A DNA stretch of 64,000 nt from DASQPA01 sp963757335 (GTDB lineage Bacteria > Acidobacteriota > Thermoanaerobaculia > Multivoradales > UBA5704): assembly GCA_963757335.1 (NCBI GenBank), contig CAVWRJ010000025.1, forward strand, positions 930,001 to 994,000, in the 5' to 3' direction. Position 1 is the stretch's first letter, and the number at the start of each line of letters is the position of its first letter. Below the pieces are notes generated by a model. It made no database searches and was not told the origin of the DNA. It saw nothing but the letters and a program-made list of their open reading frames with translations. Both the position numbers and the translations under genes were made by a program. Positions 45,347-54,714 of this stretch are shown here, piece after piece.

Positions 45347-45786
45347 TTTCCCCGGCACTCCCCCAGCACCCAGGCATGGCTCTCATGCCACATCCGCTCG
45401 GCAGCGGTCTCGGGCGGCAGCCAGACGAGCTCGTGGTCCTTTTCCGTAGCCGCGGTCGTCCCCTCAAGGACCGCGCGCAGGAAGACGATCCGCTTCTCGA
45501 AGTAGCAGCGCTCGGTCTTCGAGTAGGAGAACTGAATGGCGCGCGCGATCTCGCCGTCTACCCGGACCAGTAGCCCGCACTCCTCGCGAGCCTCGCGGAC
45601 GACGGCCTCCTCGGGCGTCTCGCCGGCTTCGATGCCGCCGCCAGGGAGAAATGGACCCAAGGGGGTGAGGACGGTGGCGACTTCGCCCTTCTCGTTCTCG
45701 ATGACGGCGTAGGCGCTGGGACGCACCCCGTAGCGCTCGCCGGCCAGGCGCTCGCCGAAGACGGGGACTGGCTCGGGTTTCTCCAT
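45343..45786 (-). CDS. NUDIX hydrolase, copy B
   Basis: 147 residues with an intact NUDIX box (GGIEAGETPEEAVVREAREE, then CGLL). It is about 90 percent identical to copy A, differing mostly near both ends. It lies directly downstream of the hybrid kinase, in the same order in which the kinase remnant lies by copy A. This copy has the full kinase, so it is the likely parent arrangement. Confidence 0.9.
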   Translation of the reverse strand: MEKPEPVPVFGERLAGERYGVRPSAYAVIENEKGEVATVLTPLGPFLPGGGIEAGETPEEAVVREAREECGLLVRVDGEIARAIQFSYSKTERCYFEKRIVFLRAVLEGTTAATEKDHELVWLPPETAAERMWHESHAWVLGECRGN

Positions 45787-45868
45787 TCTCCCTACGATGG
45801 CACTTCCGCCTGCCGCTCCCGCAATTCCAATAAATCGTAGATGACGGCAGGGTCGACGGGCTTGGTCA
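45365..45868. repeat. Segmental duplication copy B (NUDIX plus kinase 3' end)
   Basis: It matches 36188-36691 over 504 bases in the same orientation. Here the NUDIX gene is joined to the intact kinase gene, and the sequence continues into the receiver domain without a break. Confidence 0.8.
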
Positions 45869-48800
45869 GGTGATGGTCGAAACCGGCCTCCCGCGCGCGG
45901 CGGCGATCCTCCTCCTGTCCATAACCGGTCAGAGCGACCAGCATCGCTTTCGCCGTCCGGTCCTGCTGGCGCAGGCTCCTCGCGACCTCGTAGCCATCCA
46001 GCCCGGGCAGCCCAATGTCGAGCAGGACGATCTCGGGCTCGAACGCGGCGGCCGCTTCCAGTGCCGCCAGTCCGTTGAAAGCGACTTCTACTTCATGTCC
46101 TCTCAGGCGGAGGAGGAGGACCATGCTCTCGGCCGTGTCCACGTTGTCGTCCACGATAAGAACGCGGCGCCCGAGACCGGCAGCGGAACCTGGCTCGATC
46201 GCCCTCAGACGGTCCGCGGAGTCGTTTCCCTCCGATTCGAGGACGGTGTGGGAGGAAAGAGGCAGATGCACTACGATCTCGCTACCCTCTCCCAGCCCTG
46301 CGCTCCTCGCTTCGACCGTACCGCCGTGCAGCTCCACGAGGCTCTTCACCAGCGTCAGGCCAATCCCCAGGCCTCCTTGCGAGCGATCGAGCGAGCGCTG
46401 CGCCTGCACGAACAGGTCGAACACACGCGGCAGCATGTCCGGTTCGATGCCGATGCCGTCGTCTCGCACCCGCACGACGATCTCTCCGGGGTCCGGAGCT
46501 CGGCCCACCCGATTGGCGGTCAACTCGATGTGGCCGCCGGACGGGGTGAATTTGGAGGCGTTGTGGAGAAGGTTGCCAAAGATCTGTTCTAGCCGGGTGG
46601 CGTCGGCATCGATGTAGATCGGCTCGCGCGGCAACACTAGCGTCAACTCCTGGCCGCGCGCCTCGATCGCGTGCTGGATCACTTCGACCGCCCGCTCGAG
46701 AAGTTGCGTCAGCTCGATCGGCTCCTTGCGCAGGAGGACCTTGCCCCGGGTGATGCGGGACACGTCGAGCAGGTCGTCGATCAGCCGTACCATATTGCGA
46801 ATCTGCCGGTGCATGATCTCCCGCGCATGCAGGATCGCGTCTTTCTCAGCGCCTTCCACCTCGAGAAGATTCAAGGCGTTGCGGAGCGGCGCCAGAGGGT
46901 TCCGCAGCTCGTGGGCGAGGAGAGCCAGGAAGTCGTTCTTGCTGCGATCCGCCGCGGCGAGCTCCTCGACCTGCCGGCTTAAGGCCGCCTCCAGGGCCTT
47001 GCGCTCGGTGATGTCCTCGATGGCCAGCAGGATTGCCGGGGTGTCACCGTTCTGATGAACGAGCCGCCGGGCGTTGAGCAGCAGGACCCGGTGGCCGATC
47101 GGGTCGAACTCCTGTTCGACCTCGAAGGCTTCGAAGGAGCCGTTCTCGGCCAAGACCTCGCCGAGGCGCCGGCGCAGCGCGGGAAGGTCCCAGGGGTGAC
47201 GACCGCCGCGATCCCGGAGATCGTAGAGCAGATGCCTTTCCGTCTCTTCAGGCGTCACCTGGAAGGTCTGATAGAACGACTGGCTCGCCGTCTGCACGCA
47301 GAGATCCGCGTCCAACACCAGGAGGGATTCGCGTACCGTCGCCACGATGTTCTTGGCGAACTGGTGAGCGCTCTTCAACCGATCGATGTCGACGAGCATC
47401 ATCACCGCGCCGTCGATCCGGTTGTCCAAGGTGCGATAGGGCCGGATCCGCAGCAGATACCAGTGGCCGTTCTTGTCCTGGACCTCGCGTTCGACGACCC
47501 GGAGCGTATCCATCACCTCCCGCAGCAAGGTTTCCAGATCGGGAAGGTCGATCGTGAGCTTGACATGGCCGATCAGCCTTCCGAGGTCGGCGGGGATCAG
47601 GTTCAGGATCTTTTCCGCCGTCGGGGTGAAGCGCCTTATGCACAGATCGGGCCCCAGCATGAGGATGGCGGTGTCGACGCTGCCCAGCAGGTTGACCATG
47701 TCGTTAGTACTCTGGTTCAACTCCTGGTTTCTGTTCTGCAACTCTTCGTTGACCGTGCTCAGCTCTTCGTTGGTCGACTGAATCTCCTCCTTCGAGGTTT
47801 CCAGCTCTTCGTTGACGCTCTGCAGCTCCTCGTTGGCCGATTGCAGCTCCTCGCTTGCCGATTGCAATTCCCCGTTGGCCACCTCCTGCTGTTCGATCAC
47901 CGATTGCAGATACTCGCGAGTGACGCGCAGCTCCTCGGTCAAACGAGCGCCCTGCAGCTCCTCGGTCTCCCCTTCCTCGGTAGAGTTGGCGGCGGGGCCG
48001 GCGGGATCGTTGCCCTTGCTCTTCTTGTCCTTAAGCTCATGAGCAGAAGAGGAGGGCGCGGGCTCTTCGAAAAGGACCAGGAAAGCGCCTTCGTCCACCG
48101 GTCGTCTCTTGAGGGGAATCACCTCCACGTGGACCTCCCGGAGCCGGCCGCCCGAATGGACCCGCAATCCCTCCTTGCGGATCGAGGTCGCTTCTTTCCT
48201 CGCCCTGGAGATCGCCGCCTGCAGCGCTACCGGCAGACCTTCCCTGGCCATCTTGAGCAGGTTCAAGCTGGCCTTTCCCGGAGTCGGCGCGAGATACGGT
48301 CCGGTGTCGCCACGAAACTGCAGGATTTCGAGCTCGGCGTCGATCACCACGCTGGGCGGGGCGTACTTCGCGAGAAGAATGCGCTCGGCCTCTATGAGGA
48401 CGTTGGCGGCGGTTCCCCTGGTGCGATCAGGTCCGGGGGCGATCTTCCCGATGGGATCCGGCGCCCGTCTCTGGCCGTCGCCCCAGCCTGCTGTCAGTCG
48501 TCTCTTCCCCGGCTTGCTCTTGAAGATCTTGTGTTGGGAGTCCTCCACCTCGAACAGATCGCGGTAGGTCGCCGCCGTCTCGGAGCTCCCCAGCACCAGA
48601 AAACCGTTCGGTTTCAAGGCATAGTGCAGGAGCGGCACGAGCCTTTTCTGCGTCGACGCCTCCAGATAGATGAGGAAATTGCGGCAACCGATGAGGTCGA
48701 TCTGGGAAAAGGGCGGATCGGTCAGCATGTTGTGCCGGGCGAACACGCACTGCTCGCGGATCGCTTTGGCGACGCGGTACTGCCCGTCCACCTCGGCGAA

Positions 48801-50000
48801 GAACCGCCGCAGGCGTTCCGGCGATATGTCGTCCGCAATGCTCTTGGGATAGACACCCTTCCTGGCTTTCCCGATCACGGTTTCGTTCAGATCCGTGGCG
48901 AAGATTTGCACCGGAAGATGGCTTCCCGAGGCCTCGGCGAACTCGGCGATGGCGATCGCCAGGGAATAGGCTTCCTCGCCCGTCGAGCAGCCCGGTACCC
49001 AGACGCGAAGGGGTTGCTGCGGGGACCGGTCCTTGAACAGCACGGGAAAGACCTTCGCCTTCAGCGCTTCGAACATTTCCGGATTGCGGAAAAAACTCGT
49101 GACGTTGATGAGGATGTCCTGGTAGAGGGCCTGCACCTCCACCGGATCGCTCTCTAAAAAGCTCACATACTCTTTCAATGTCCGCATCTGGCGGAGGACC
49201 ATGCGGCGGGTGATGCGACGGTGGAAGGTGTTCGGCTTGTACTGGCTGAAGTCGACGCCCGTCACGTCGCACAGGAGCTTCTGTACCACGGCGAGATCCG
49301 GCCCGTCCGCGTTCTGAGGTGGCGCCTCCGGCTTCGGTGCGGGAGCTCGGGCCATGCGAGGATGCTGGGCGATGCGGCCGAGCTCCGCCGCGATCTTTTC
49401 CGGAGAGAGCACGAAGTCCACACAGCCGGAGGCGATCGCGCTTCGCGGCATGCCGTTCTGCTGCGCCGTATCGTCCTGCGCGAAGGTGATGCCGCCCGCG
49501 CCCTTGACCTCCTGAAGCCCAAGGGTGCCGTCGGTAGCGGTGCCGGACAGGATGACGCCGATCGCGAGCGAGCCCTGATCTTCCGCCAGGGAGTGGAGAA
49601 AATAATCGACCGACCGCAGCTGCCCGAGACCTTCCCGGGGGAGGAGCCGCAAGCCACCCTTGACGATGCACATCTTGCGGTCGGGCGGGATGACGTAGAC
49701 GTGATTGGGTTCGACCTGGGGCTCGTTTCGGACCTCCATGACAGGCATGGCGGTCGTCCGACCCAGGATTTCCGACAGCATGCTGGCGTGCGTCGGGGAG
49801 AGGTGCTGCACGAGGACGAACCCCATGCCGGTGTCGATCGGCAGGGCGCCCAGCATCTGCCGGAAGGCCTCCAACCCCCCCGCGGAGGCGCCGACGCCGA
49901 CGATCGGGAACGAGGAGGGCACCGCCGACGTGCCGGTTTCCTGGACAGCATCCGTCGCAATCGGTGAAGACGGCACCGACTCCCGTTTTTGGGGAGGCAT
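45792..50000 (-). CDS. Hybrid CheB-CheR-PAS-histidine kinase-receiver protein
   Basis: 1402 residues, all domains in one chain. CheB methylesterase at about 30-215 (GVGASAGGLEAFRQML, VLVQHLSPTHASML, GVILSGTATDGTLGL). CheR methyltransferase at about 240-500 (VWVPGCSTGEEAYSLAIAIA, CRNFLIYLE). A long heptad-rich coiled coil (NGELQSASEELQSANEELQS) leads to PAS domains at about 740-970. HisKA has the phosphoacceptor HELRNPLAPLRNAL; the HATPase has NLLHNASKFT and GGLGIGLTLVKSLVE. The C-terminal receiver has DDN and the acceptor Asp in VLLDIGLPGLDG. No membrane segment. It probably couples methyl-accepting chemoreceptor-like signalling to a two-component output. It lies upstream of NUDIX copy B. Confidence 0.93.
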   Translation of the reverse strand: MPPQKRESVPSSPIATDAVQETGTSAVPSSFPIVGVGASAGGLEAFRQMLGALPIDTGMGFVLVQHLSPTHASMLSEILGRTTAMPVMEVRNEPQVEPNHVYVIPPDRKMCIVKGGLRLLPREGLGQLRSVDYFLHSLAEDQGSLAIGVILSGTATDGTLGLQEVKGAGGITFAQDDTAQQNGMPRSAIASGCVDFVLSPEKIAAELGRIAQHPRMARAPAPKPEAPPQNADGPDLAVVQKLLCDVTGVDFSQYKPNTFHRRITRRMVLRQMRTLKEYVSFLESDPVEVQALYQDILINVTSFFRNPEMFEALKAKVFPVLFKDRSPQQPLRVWVPGCSTGEEAYSLAIAIAEFAEASGSHLPVQIFATDLNETVIGKARKGVYPKSIADDISPERLRRFFAEVDGQYRVAKAIREQCVFARHNMLTDPPFSQIDLIGCRNFLIYLEASTQKRLVPLLHYALKPNGFLVLGSSETAATYRDLFEVEDSQHKIFKSKPGKRRLTAGWGDGQRRAPDPIGKIAPGPDRTRGTAANVLIEAERILLAKYAPPSVVIDAELEILQFRGDTGPYLAPTPGKASLNLLKMAREGLPVALQAAISRARKEATSIRKEGLRVHSGGRLREVHVEVIPLKRRPVDEGAFLVLFEEPAPSSSAHELKDKKSKGNDPAGPAANSTEEGETEELQGARLTEELRVTREYLQSVIEQQEVANGELQSASEELQSANEELQSVNEELETSKEEIQSTNEELSTVNEELQNRNQELNQSTNDMVNLLGSVDTAILMLGPDLCIRRFTPTAEKILNLIPADLGRLIGHVKLTIDLPDLETLLREVMDTLRVVEREVQDKNGHWYLLRIRPYRTLDNRIDGAVMMLVDIDRLKSAHQFAKNIVATVRESLLVLDADLCVQTASQSFYQTFQVTPEETERHLLYDLRDRGGRHPWDLPALRRRLGEVLAENGSFEAFEVEQEFDPIGHRVLLLNARRLVHQNGDTPAILLAIEDITERKALEAALSRQVEELAAADRSKNDFLALLAHELRNPLAPLRNALNLLEVEGAEKDAILHAREIMHRQIRNMVRLIDDLLDVSRITRGKVLLRKEPIELTQLLERAVEVIQHAIEARGQELTLVLPREPIYIDADATRLEQIFGNLLHNASKFTPSGGHIELTANRVGRAPDPGEIVVRVRDDGIGIEPDMLPRVFDLFVQAQRSLDRSQGGLGIGLTLVKSLVELHGGTVEARSAGLGEGSEIVVHLPLSSHTVLESEGNDSADRLRAIEPGSAAGLGRRVLIVDDNVDTAESMVLLLRLRGHEVEVAFNGLAALEAAAAFEPEIVLLDIGLPGLDGYEVARSLRQQDRTAKAMLVALTGYGQEEDRRRAREAGFDHHLTKPVDPAVIYDLLELRERQAEVPS

Positions 50001-50101
50001 AGAGAGTTAGCTGAGTTAGCTTACATCGGAATTATATATGCTAGATGGGTGCCAGCGTGGCGCCGACCCTCACGCCCTCGCCCACCGCTCTGTCCTGTCC
50101 T

Positions 50102-50485
50102 TTAGGCCGGGCGCGCCTTCTCGAGGTACATCACTCCAGGCAGACCCATGAAGTCGGGATCACTGGTGACGACCGTCACCTGGTGGAGGATCGCCGTCGC
50201 GTAGATGAGGGCGTCGGCCATTGCGAGCCGATGCTCTAAGCTGAGGTCGGCTGCCGTCAGTGCAACCGTGGTGGTCAAGGGTACGATCCGGGTCTTCTCG
50301 ATCTGCGCCACCGCGATCAGCGCGTCCTCTTCGCTCCGCTCGCGCTTGATCTTCTTATAGACCTCATAGAGGACAATCGCAGGCGTCAGAATCTGGCCGA
50401 GGTCGGCGAGGTGCTCGGCGTATTGGTTTGCCAGGGGACCATCAATGAAGAATTCCAGCCAGCCCGACGAATCGACCACCTTCAA
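50102..50485 (-). CDS. PIN-domain toxin (VapC type) paired with an AbrB antitoxin
   Basis: 127 residues. PIN acidic residues: Asp in VVDSSGWLEFF, Glu in IVLYEVYKKIK, Asp in MADALIYATAIL, and Asp in VVTSDPDFMGLPGV. The start overlaps the stop of the AbrB-type gene by four bases. It should be a ribonuclease held by that partner. Confidence 0.9.
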   Translation of the reverse strand: MKVVDSSGWLEFFIDGPLANQYAEHLADLGQILTPAIVLYEVYKKIKRERSEEDALIAVAQIEKTRIVPLTTTVALTAADLSLEHRLAMADALIYATAILHQVTVVTSDPDFMGLPGVMYLEKARPA

Positions 50486-50691
50486 AGGCGGTCCTCCTTG
50501 TCGCGGAAGCCGGTCGTCTTCATCCCCTTGAGGAATCCGCGCAGCGAGGAGAGAGGGCGGTCCGGTACCAGGGTAATCACGCCGTTCTTGACGAGAACCT
50601 GGACCACCTGGCCGGATTGGAGGTGAACCTCCTCCCGGATCTCCTTGGGAATAACGATCTGGTACTTCGGCGAGATGGTGGACTGTGGCAT
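50482..50691 (-). CDS. AbrB/SpoVT-type antitoxin
   Basis: 69 residues. The swapped-hairpin fold is evident from STISPKYQIVIPKEIREEVH and LQSGQVVQVLVKNGVITLVP. The tail (SLRGFLKGMKTTGFRDKEDR) probably binds the toxin. A strong TAGGAGG ribosome site precedes the ATG. Confidence 0.9.
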   Translation of the reverse strand: MPQSTISPKYQIVIPKEIREEVHLQSGQVVQVLVKNGVITLVPDRPLSSLRGFLKGMKTTGFRDKEDRL

Positions 50692-50696
50692 GGCGG

Positions 50697-50731
50697 CCTC
50701 CTACGATTCTTCGATCGATAGGAGGATTGTA
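50697..50731 (-). promoter_or_regulatory. -10 box and inverted repeat of the AbrB/VapC operon
   Basis: On the minus strand a -10-like TACAAT is followed by CCTCCTA and, 15 bases later, TAGGAGG, which doubles as the Shine-Dalgarno. The inverted repeat could be the antitoxin operator. Confidence 0.45.
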
Positions 50732-50743
50732 CTACGCGACACA

Positions 50744-53700
50744 TCACCCCTCACGCCCCGCCCACCGCTCCTTGACACTCCCCTGCCCCAGGAGCCCCTC
50801 GATCGAGGCCGCGAGCGCCGGCCCGAACTCGATCTTGAAGCTCTCCTGGGCGGCGATCGAGACGGTGCGGTCGGGGAGCTGAACTCTGAAGGTGACCGGG
50901 ACCTGGCCGGGGTGCTCGCGGAGGAGCTCGCGGAGCTTGACCATGCCGCTGGTCGAGACGACGGTGGGCTGGAGCACCAGCTCGACCGCCGCCAGGGCCC
51001 GGCCGCTCGCCAACTTGAGCGGGCGGATGTCCTCGACCGTCATCTCCCACTCGCCGCCGCGGTCGCGCACCTCGCCCTTGACGACGACGATCGCCTCGTC
51101 CTCCAGGAGGTGCCCGAACTGCTGCATCTGGTTGGCGAAGAGGGTGACGGCGAGGCCGCCCTCCAGGTCCTCCAGGACGAAGCGGCCCATCAACCGGCCG
51201 GCGTTCGGACCGCTCTTGATCTTCACCTTGCGCAACCCCGAGACCATCCCGCCCACCGTCGCCGGCCCCTCGAAGCCCTCCTCGAAGGCGCGCGTCGTGT
51301 GGGTGGCGAGGCGCCGCAGCACCTCCTCGTGCTCGGACATCGGGTTCCCGGTCAAGTAGAAACCGAGGGTCTCTTTTTCGTAGCGGAGGCGCTCGCGCTC
51401 GGGCCAGGGCGCCGTCGCGGGATCGGGGGCCGGCTCCTGGCCGCTCGTGCCGGCGCCGAGCGAGCCGCCGAAGAGGCTCCCCTGCCCGACCTCGCGCTCC
51501 TGCCGGCGCCGCTGTGCGTAGTCGAGGATCTTGTCGAGCGAGGCCCAGAGCGCCGCGCGGTGAACGCCGAGGGAATCGAAAGCGCCGGCCTTGATCAGGC
51601 ATTCGAAAACCTTTCGATTGGCGAGGCGCGACTCGATCTCGCTGGCGAAATGGGTCAGGCTCTTGAACCGTCCCACCCGGTTGCGCGCCTTGAGCACCTC
51701 CTCGATCGCCCCCTCCCCCACTCCCTTCACACCGCCCATGCCGAAACGGATCGTGTTGCCCACGACGGTGAACGGGTAATTGCTCTCGTTCAAGTCCGGC
51801 GGCAGGATGGCGATCCCCATGTTCCGGCACTCGGCCATGTACTTGGCGATGGCGTCGGAGCTCGAAAGCTCGGAGTTGAGCATGGCGGCCATGAAGGCCA
51901 CCGGGTAGTGGGCCTTCAAATAGGCCGTCTTGTAGGCGAGCATCGCGTAGGCGACGCTGTGGCTCTTGTTGAAGCCGTAGCCGGCGAAAGGCTCGATGTA
52001 CTCCCAGAGCTCGGCGGCCTTCTCGCGCGAGGTGTTGCTGAAGGCGGCGCCGGCGACGAACTTCTCCTTCTGCTTGGCCATGACCTCGAGATTCTTCTTG
52101 CCCATCGCCTTGCGCAACACATCGGCCTCGGCCATGCTGAAGCCGGAGACGACGACGGCGATCAGCATGACCTGCTCCTGGTAGACGATGACCCCGTAGG
52201 TCTCCTCCAGGATCTTCTGGGTCGCCGGGACGATGTACTTGGTCTTCTTCTTGCCGAGCTTGCGCTGGATGTACTCCTCGACCATGCCGACCGAGAGCGC
52301 GCCCGGGCGGTAGAGGGCGTTGAAGGCCGCCAGGTCCTCGAACTTCGACGGCCGCGCCCGCCGCAGGAGGTCGGTCATGCCGCGCGACTCAAACTGGAAG
52401 ATGCCGGAGGTCCGCCCGTCGCAGAAGAGCTTGAAGACTTCCGCGTCGTCGAGCGGCACGTTGTCGAGATCGAGGTCGATCCCCTGGTGGCGGAGGATCT
52501 TGACCGCGTCGTCGATCACCGTCAGCGTGCGCAGGCCCAGGAAGTCCATCTTCAAGAGCCCGAGCTTCTCGATGACGGTCATGTCCCACTGGGTCATGAT
52601 CTGCTCTTCGTCGCCCTTGGTCACCCGGTAGAGGGGGACCAGCTCGTCCAGCCGGCGGGGGGTGATGACGACACCCGCGGCGTGGACGGAGGCGTGCCGG
52701 GTGAGCCCCTCCAGGCGGCATCCGACCTCGACGATCCGCTTCACCTCGGGATCGTTCGCCACCTCCTGCTTCAGGGCGTCGATCTCCTTGGCCGCCTCGG
52801 CGAGCGACTTCGTCATGTCGGGGAGCATCTTGGCGATGCGGTCGACCTTGGCGTAGGGGACCCCCATCACCCGGCCGACGTCCCTTATCACCGCCTTGGC
52901 GGCGAGCGTCCCGAAGGTGATGATCTGGGCCACCCGGTCGCGCCCGTACTTCTCGCCCACGTAGTGGATGACCTCGCCCCGGCGGCGCATGCAGAAGTCG
53001 ATGTCGATGTCGGGCATGCTGATGCGCTCGGGGTTCAAGAAGCGCTCGAACAGCAGGTCGTACTGGAGCGGATCGATGTCGGTGATCCGCAGCACGTAGG
53101 AGACGACCGAGCCCGCCGCCGAGCCGCGCCCCGGCCCCACCGGGATGTCGTGCTCGCGCGAGTAGCGGATGAAGTCCCAGACGACCAGGAAGTAGCCGGC
53201 GAAGCCCATCTTCTTGATGACGCCGATCTCGAACTCCAGGCGCTGCCGGTAGAGCTCGTCCGGCGACTTGACGAGCCCCTGGGCGCGGCGCTTCCTCACC
53301 TCGACGAGCCGTTCCTCGAACCCCTCGCGCGCCACCTTCTCGAAGTAGCCGTCCAGGGTGTAGCCCTCGGGGACGGGGAACTCGGGAAGGTGGAACTTGC
53401 CGGTGGGGATCACCAGGTTGCAGCGCTCGGCGATCGCCAGGGTGTTCTCGATCGCCTGGTGGTCCTGGGGGAAGATCTGGTGCATCTCGGTCGCCGACTT
53501 CATGTAGAAGTTGTCCGAGGCGTACTTCAGCCGGTCGGTGTCGGCGACGTTTCGCTGGGTGCCGATGCAGAGGAGGACGTCGTGGGCGAAGGCGTCGCTC
53601 TTCTTCAGATAGTGGCAGTCGTTGCTGACGACCAGGGGGATGGCGTTGCGCGCCGCGATCCGCCGCAGCACCTCGTTCGCCAGGCGCTGCTCGGGGATCC

Positions 53701-54232
53701 CGTGGTCCTGCATCTCGAGGTAGAAGTTCCCCTCGCCGAAGATCTCCAGCATCTCCTTTGCCGTGGCCTCGGCTTCCTTCTCCCGCCGGTTGACGATCTG
53801 CTCGTTGATCTCCCCCTTCAAGCAGGCGGAGAGCGCGATCAACCCCTCGCTGTGCTTCCTGAGCAGCTCCTTGTCCACCCGCGGCTTGTAGTAGAAGCCT
53901 TCGAGGTAGGAGGCCGAGGTGAGCTTCAAGAGATTCCGGTAGCCGGTCTCGTCCTTGGCGAGGAGGACCAGGTGGTTGCTGCTGCCGCGGTTGGGGTGGC
54001 GCTCCAGCCGGCTCCCCTGCGCCACGTAGGCTTCCATCCCGAGGATCGGCTTGACCCCGGCGGCCTTCGCCCGGGTATAGAACTCGATGGCCCCGAACAT
54101 GTTGCCATGGTCGGTCAACGCCATGGCCGGCATCCGCGCCTCGACCGCAGCGGCGATGACGTCGTCCAGGCGGTTGGCGCCGTCCAGGAGGCTGTACTGG
54201 GAGTGCAGGTGGAGGTGAACGAAGTCTGACAT
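50744..54232 (-). CDS. dnaE: DNA polymerase III subunit alpha
   Basis: 1162 residues from the ATG at 54232 (a GTG six bases upstream is less likely), the usual DnaE1 length. An N-terminal PHP domain carries FVHLHLHSQYSLLDGANRL and MALTDHGNMFGAIEF. The polymerase catalytic residues are near 408 in MPDIDIDFCMRRRGE, with GPGRGSAAGSVVSYVLRITD before it. A helix-hairpin-helix and OB fold (PATVGGMVSGLRKVKIKSGP) follow. It is the replicative polymerase. No frameshift over 3.5 kb. Confidence 0.97.
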   Translation of the reverse strand: MSDFVHLHLHSQYSLLDGANRLDDVIAAAVEARMPAMALTDHGNMFGAIEFYTRAKAAGVKPILGMEAYVAQGSRLERHPNRGSSNHLVLLAKDETGYRNLLKLTSASYLEGFYYKPRVDKELLRKHSEGLIALSACLKGEINEQIVNRREKEAEATAKEMLEIFGEGNFYLEMQDHGIPEQRLANEVLRRIAARNAIPLVVSNDCHYLKKSDAFAHDVLLCIGTQRNVADTDRLKYASDNFYMKSATEMHQIFPQDHQAIENTLAIAERCNLVIPTGKFHLPEFPVPEGYTLDGYFEKVAREGFEERLVEVRKRRAQGLVKSPDELYRQRLEFEIGVIKKMGFAGYFLVVWDFIRYSREHDIPVGPGRGSAAGSVVSYVLRITDIDPLQYDLLFERFLNPERISMPDIDIDFCMRRRGEVIHYVGEKYGRDRVAQIITFGTLAAKAVIRDVGRVMGVPYAKVDRIAKMLPDMTKSLAEAAKEIDALKQEVANDPEVKRIVEVGCRLEGLTRHASVHAAGVVITPRRLDELVPLYRVTKGDEEQIMTQWDMTVIEKLGLLKMDFLGLRTLTVIDDAVKILRHQGIDLDLDNVPLDDAEVFKLFCDGRTSGIFQFESRGMTDLLRRARPSKFEDLAAFNALYRPGALSVGMVEEYIQRKLGKKKTKYIVPATQKILEETYGVIVYQEQVMLIAVVVSGFSMAEADVLRKAMGKKNLEVMAKQKEKFVAGAAFSNTSREKAAELWEYIEPFAGYGFNKSHSVAYAMLAYKTAYLKAHYPVAFMAAMLNSELSSSDAIAKYMAECRNMGIAILPPDLNESNYPFTVVGNTIRFGMGGVKGVGEGAIEEVLKARNRVGRFKSLTHFASEIESRLANRKVFECLIKAGAFDSLGVHRAALWASLDKILDYAQRRRQEREVGQGSLFGGSLGAGTSGQEPAPDPATAPWPERERLRYEKETLGFYLTGNPMSEHEEVLRRLATHTTRAFEEGFEGPATVGGMVSGLRKVKIKSGPNAGRLMGRFVLEDLEGGLAVTLFANQMQQFGHLLEDEAIVVVKGEVRDRGGEWEMTVEDIRPLKLASGRALAAVELVLQPTVVSTSGMVKLRELLREHPGQVPVTFRVQLPDRTVSIAAQESFKIEFGPALAASIEGLLGQGSVKERWAGREG

Positions 54233-54416
54233 GGGCACCCCGATGGTACCAGATGCCGACTGGATACCGTCTAGACGGCGACTCGATGTGGGGGGCTACC
54301 TATGCCTGACTTCCGCGGCATCATCTGCCCCGCCATCCTGATCTCGGGACGCCCTGATGGTCTCTGAAGCTCTCAGCCAGCTTACTCGCCGAAGATGCAG
54401 GCGGGGCCTCGGTCTC

Positions 54417-54449
54417 TTGACAAACCCAAAAAGTATCTACATCCTGTAG
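54417..54449 (+). promoter_or_regulatory. Promoter and operator of vapBC copy 1
   Basis: TTGACA at 54417-54422 is followed after 15 bases by TACATC. The palindrome CTACATCCTGTAG (54437-54449), 5-bp arms, ends two bases before the vapB ATG, so it probably is the operator and leaves little room for a ribosome site. Confidence 0.5.
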
Positions 54450-54451
54450 CT

Positions 54452-54712
54452 ATGGCAACTGCAAAGCTCTTCCAGCACGGTGGCAGTCAGGCCGTTCGTC
54501 TGCCCAAGGACTTCCGCTTCGAAGGCACGGAAGTGGAGATCGAGAAGCGCGGCGATGAGGTGGTTTTGAGGCCCAGGCCGAAGCCTCGGTTGAAGACCCT
54601 AGCGGATGTCGCGCGCTTCATGCACGAGAACTTCCCAGAGGGCCGAGACTTTCCGGATCGCGAGCAGCCGTTGAGTCCTCAGATTCGAGACCTGAATCTG
54701 GATCAGGATTGA
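54452..54712 (+). CDS. VapB-type antitoxin, copy 1
   Basis: 86 residues from the ATG at 54452, which begins with the AbrB-like domain: AKLFQHGGSQAVRLPKDFRF, EGTEVEIEKRGDEVVLRP. The C-terminal part (FPEGRDFPDREQPLSPQIRD) binds VapC in such pairs. An identical protein is encoded at 56197-56457. Confidence 0.93.
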   Translation: MATAKLFQHGGSQAVRLPKDFRFEGTEVEIEKRGDEVVLRPRPKPRLKTLADVARFMHENFPEGRDFPDREQPLSPQIRDLNLDQD

Positions 54713-54714
54713 CT

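Noticed and set aside
50645..54229. 1194-codon plus-strand frame antisense to dnaE
   Set aside because: It exists only because high-GC DNA lacks stops on the reverse strand. dnaE shows all catalytic motifs.
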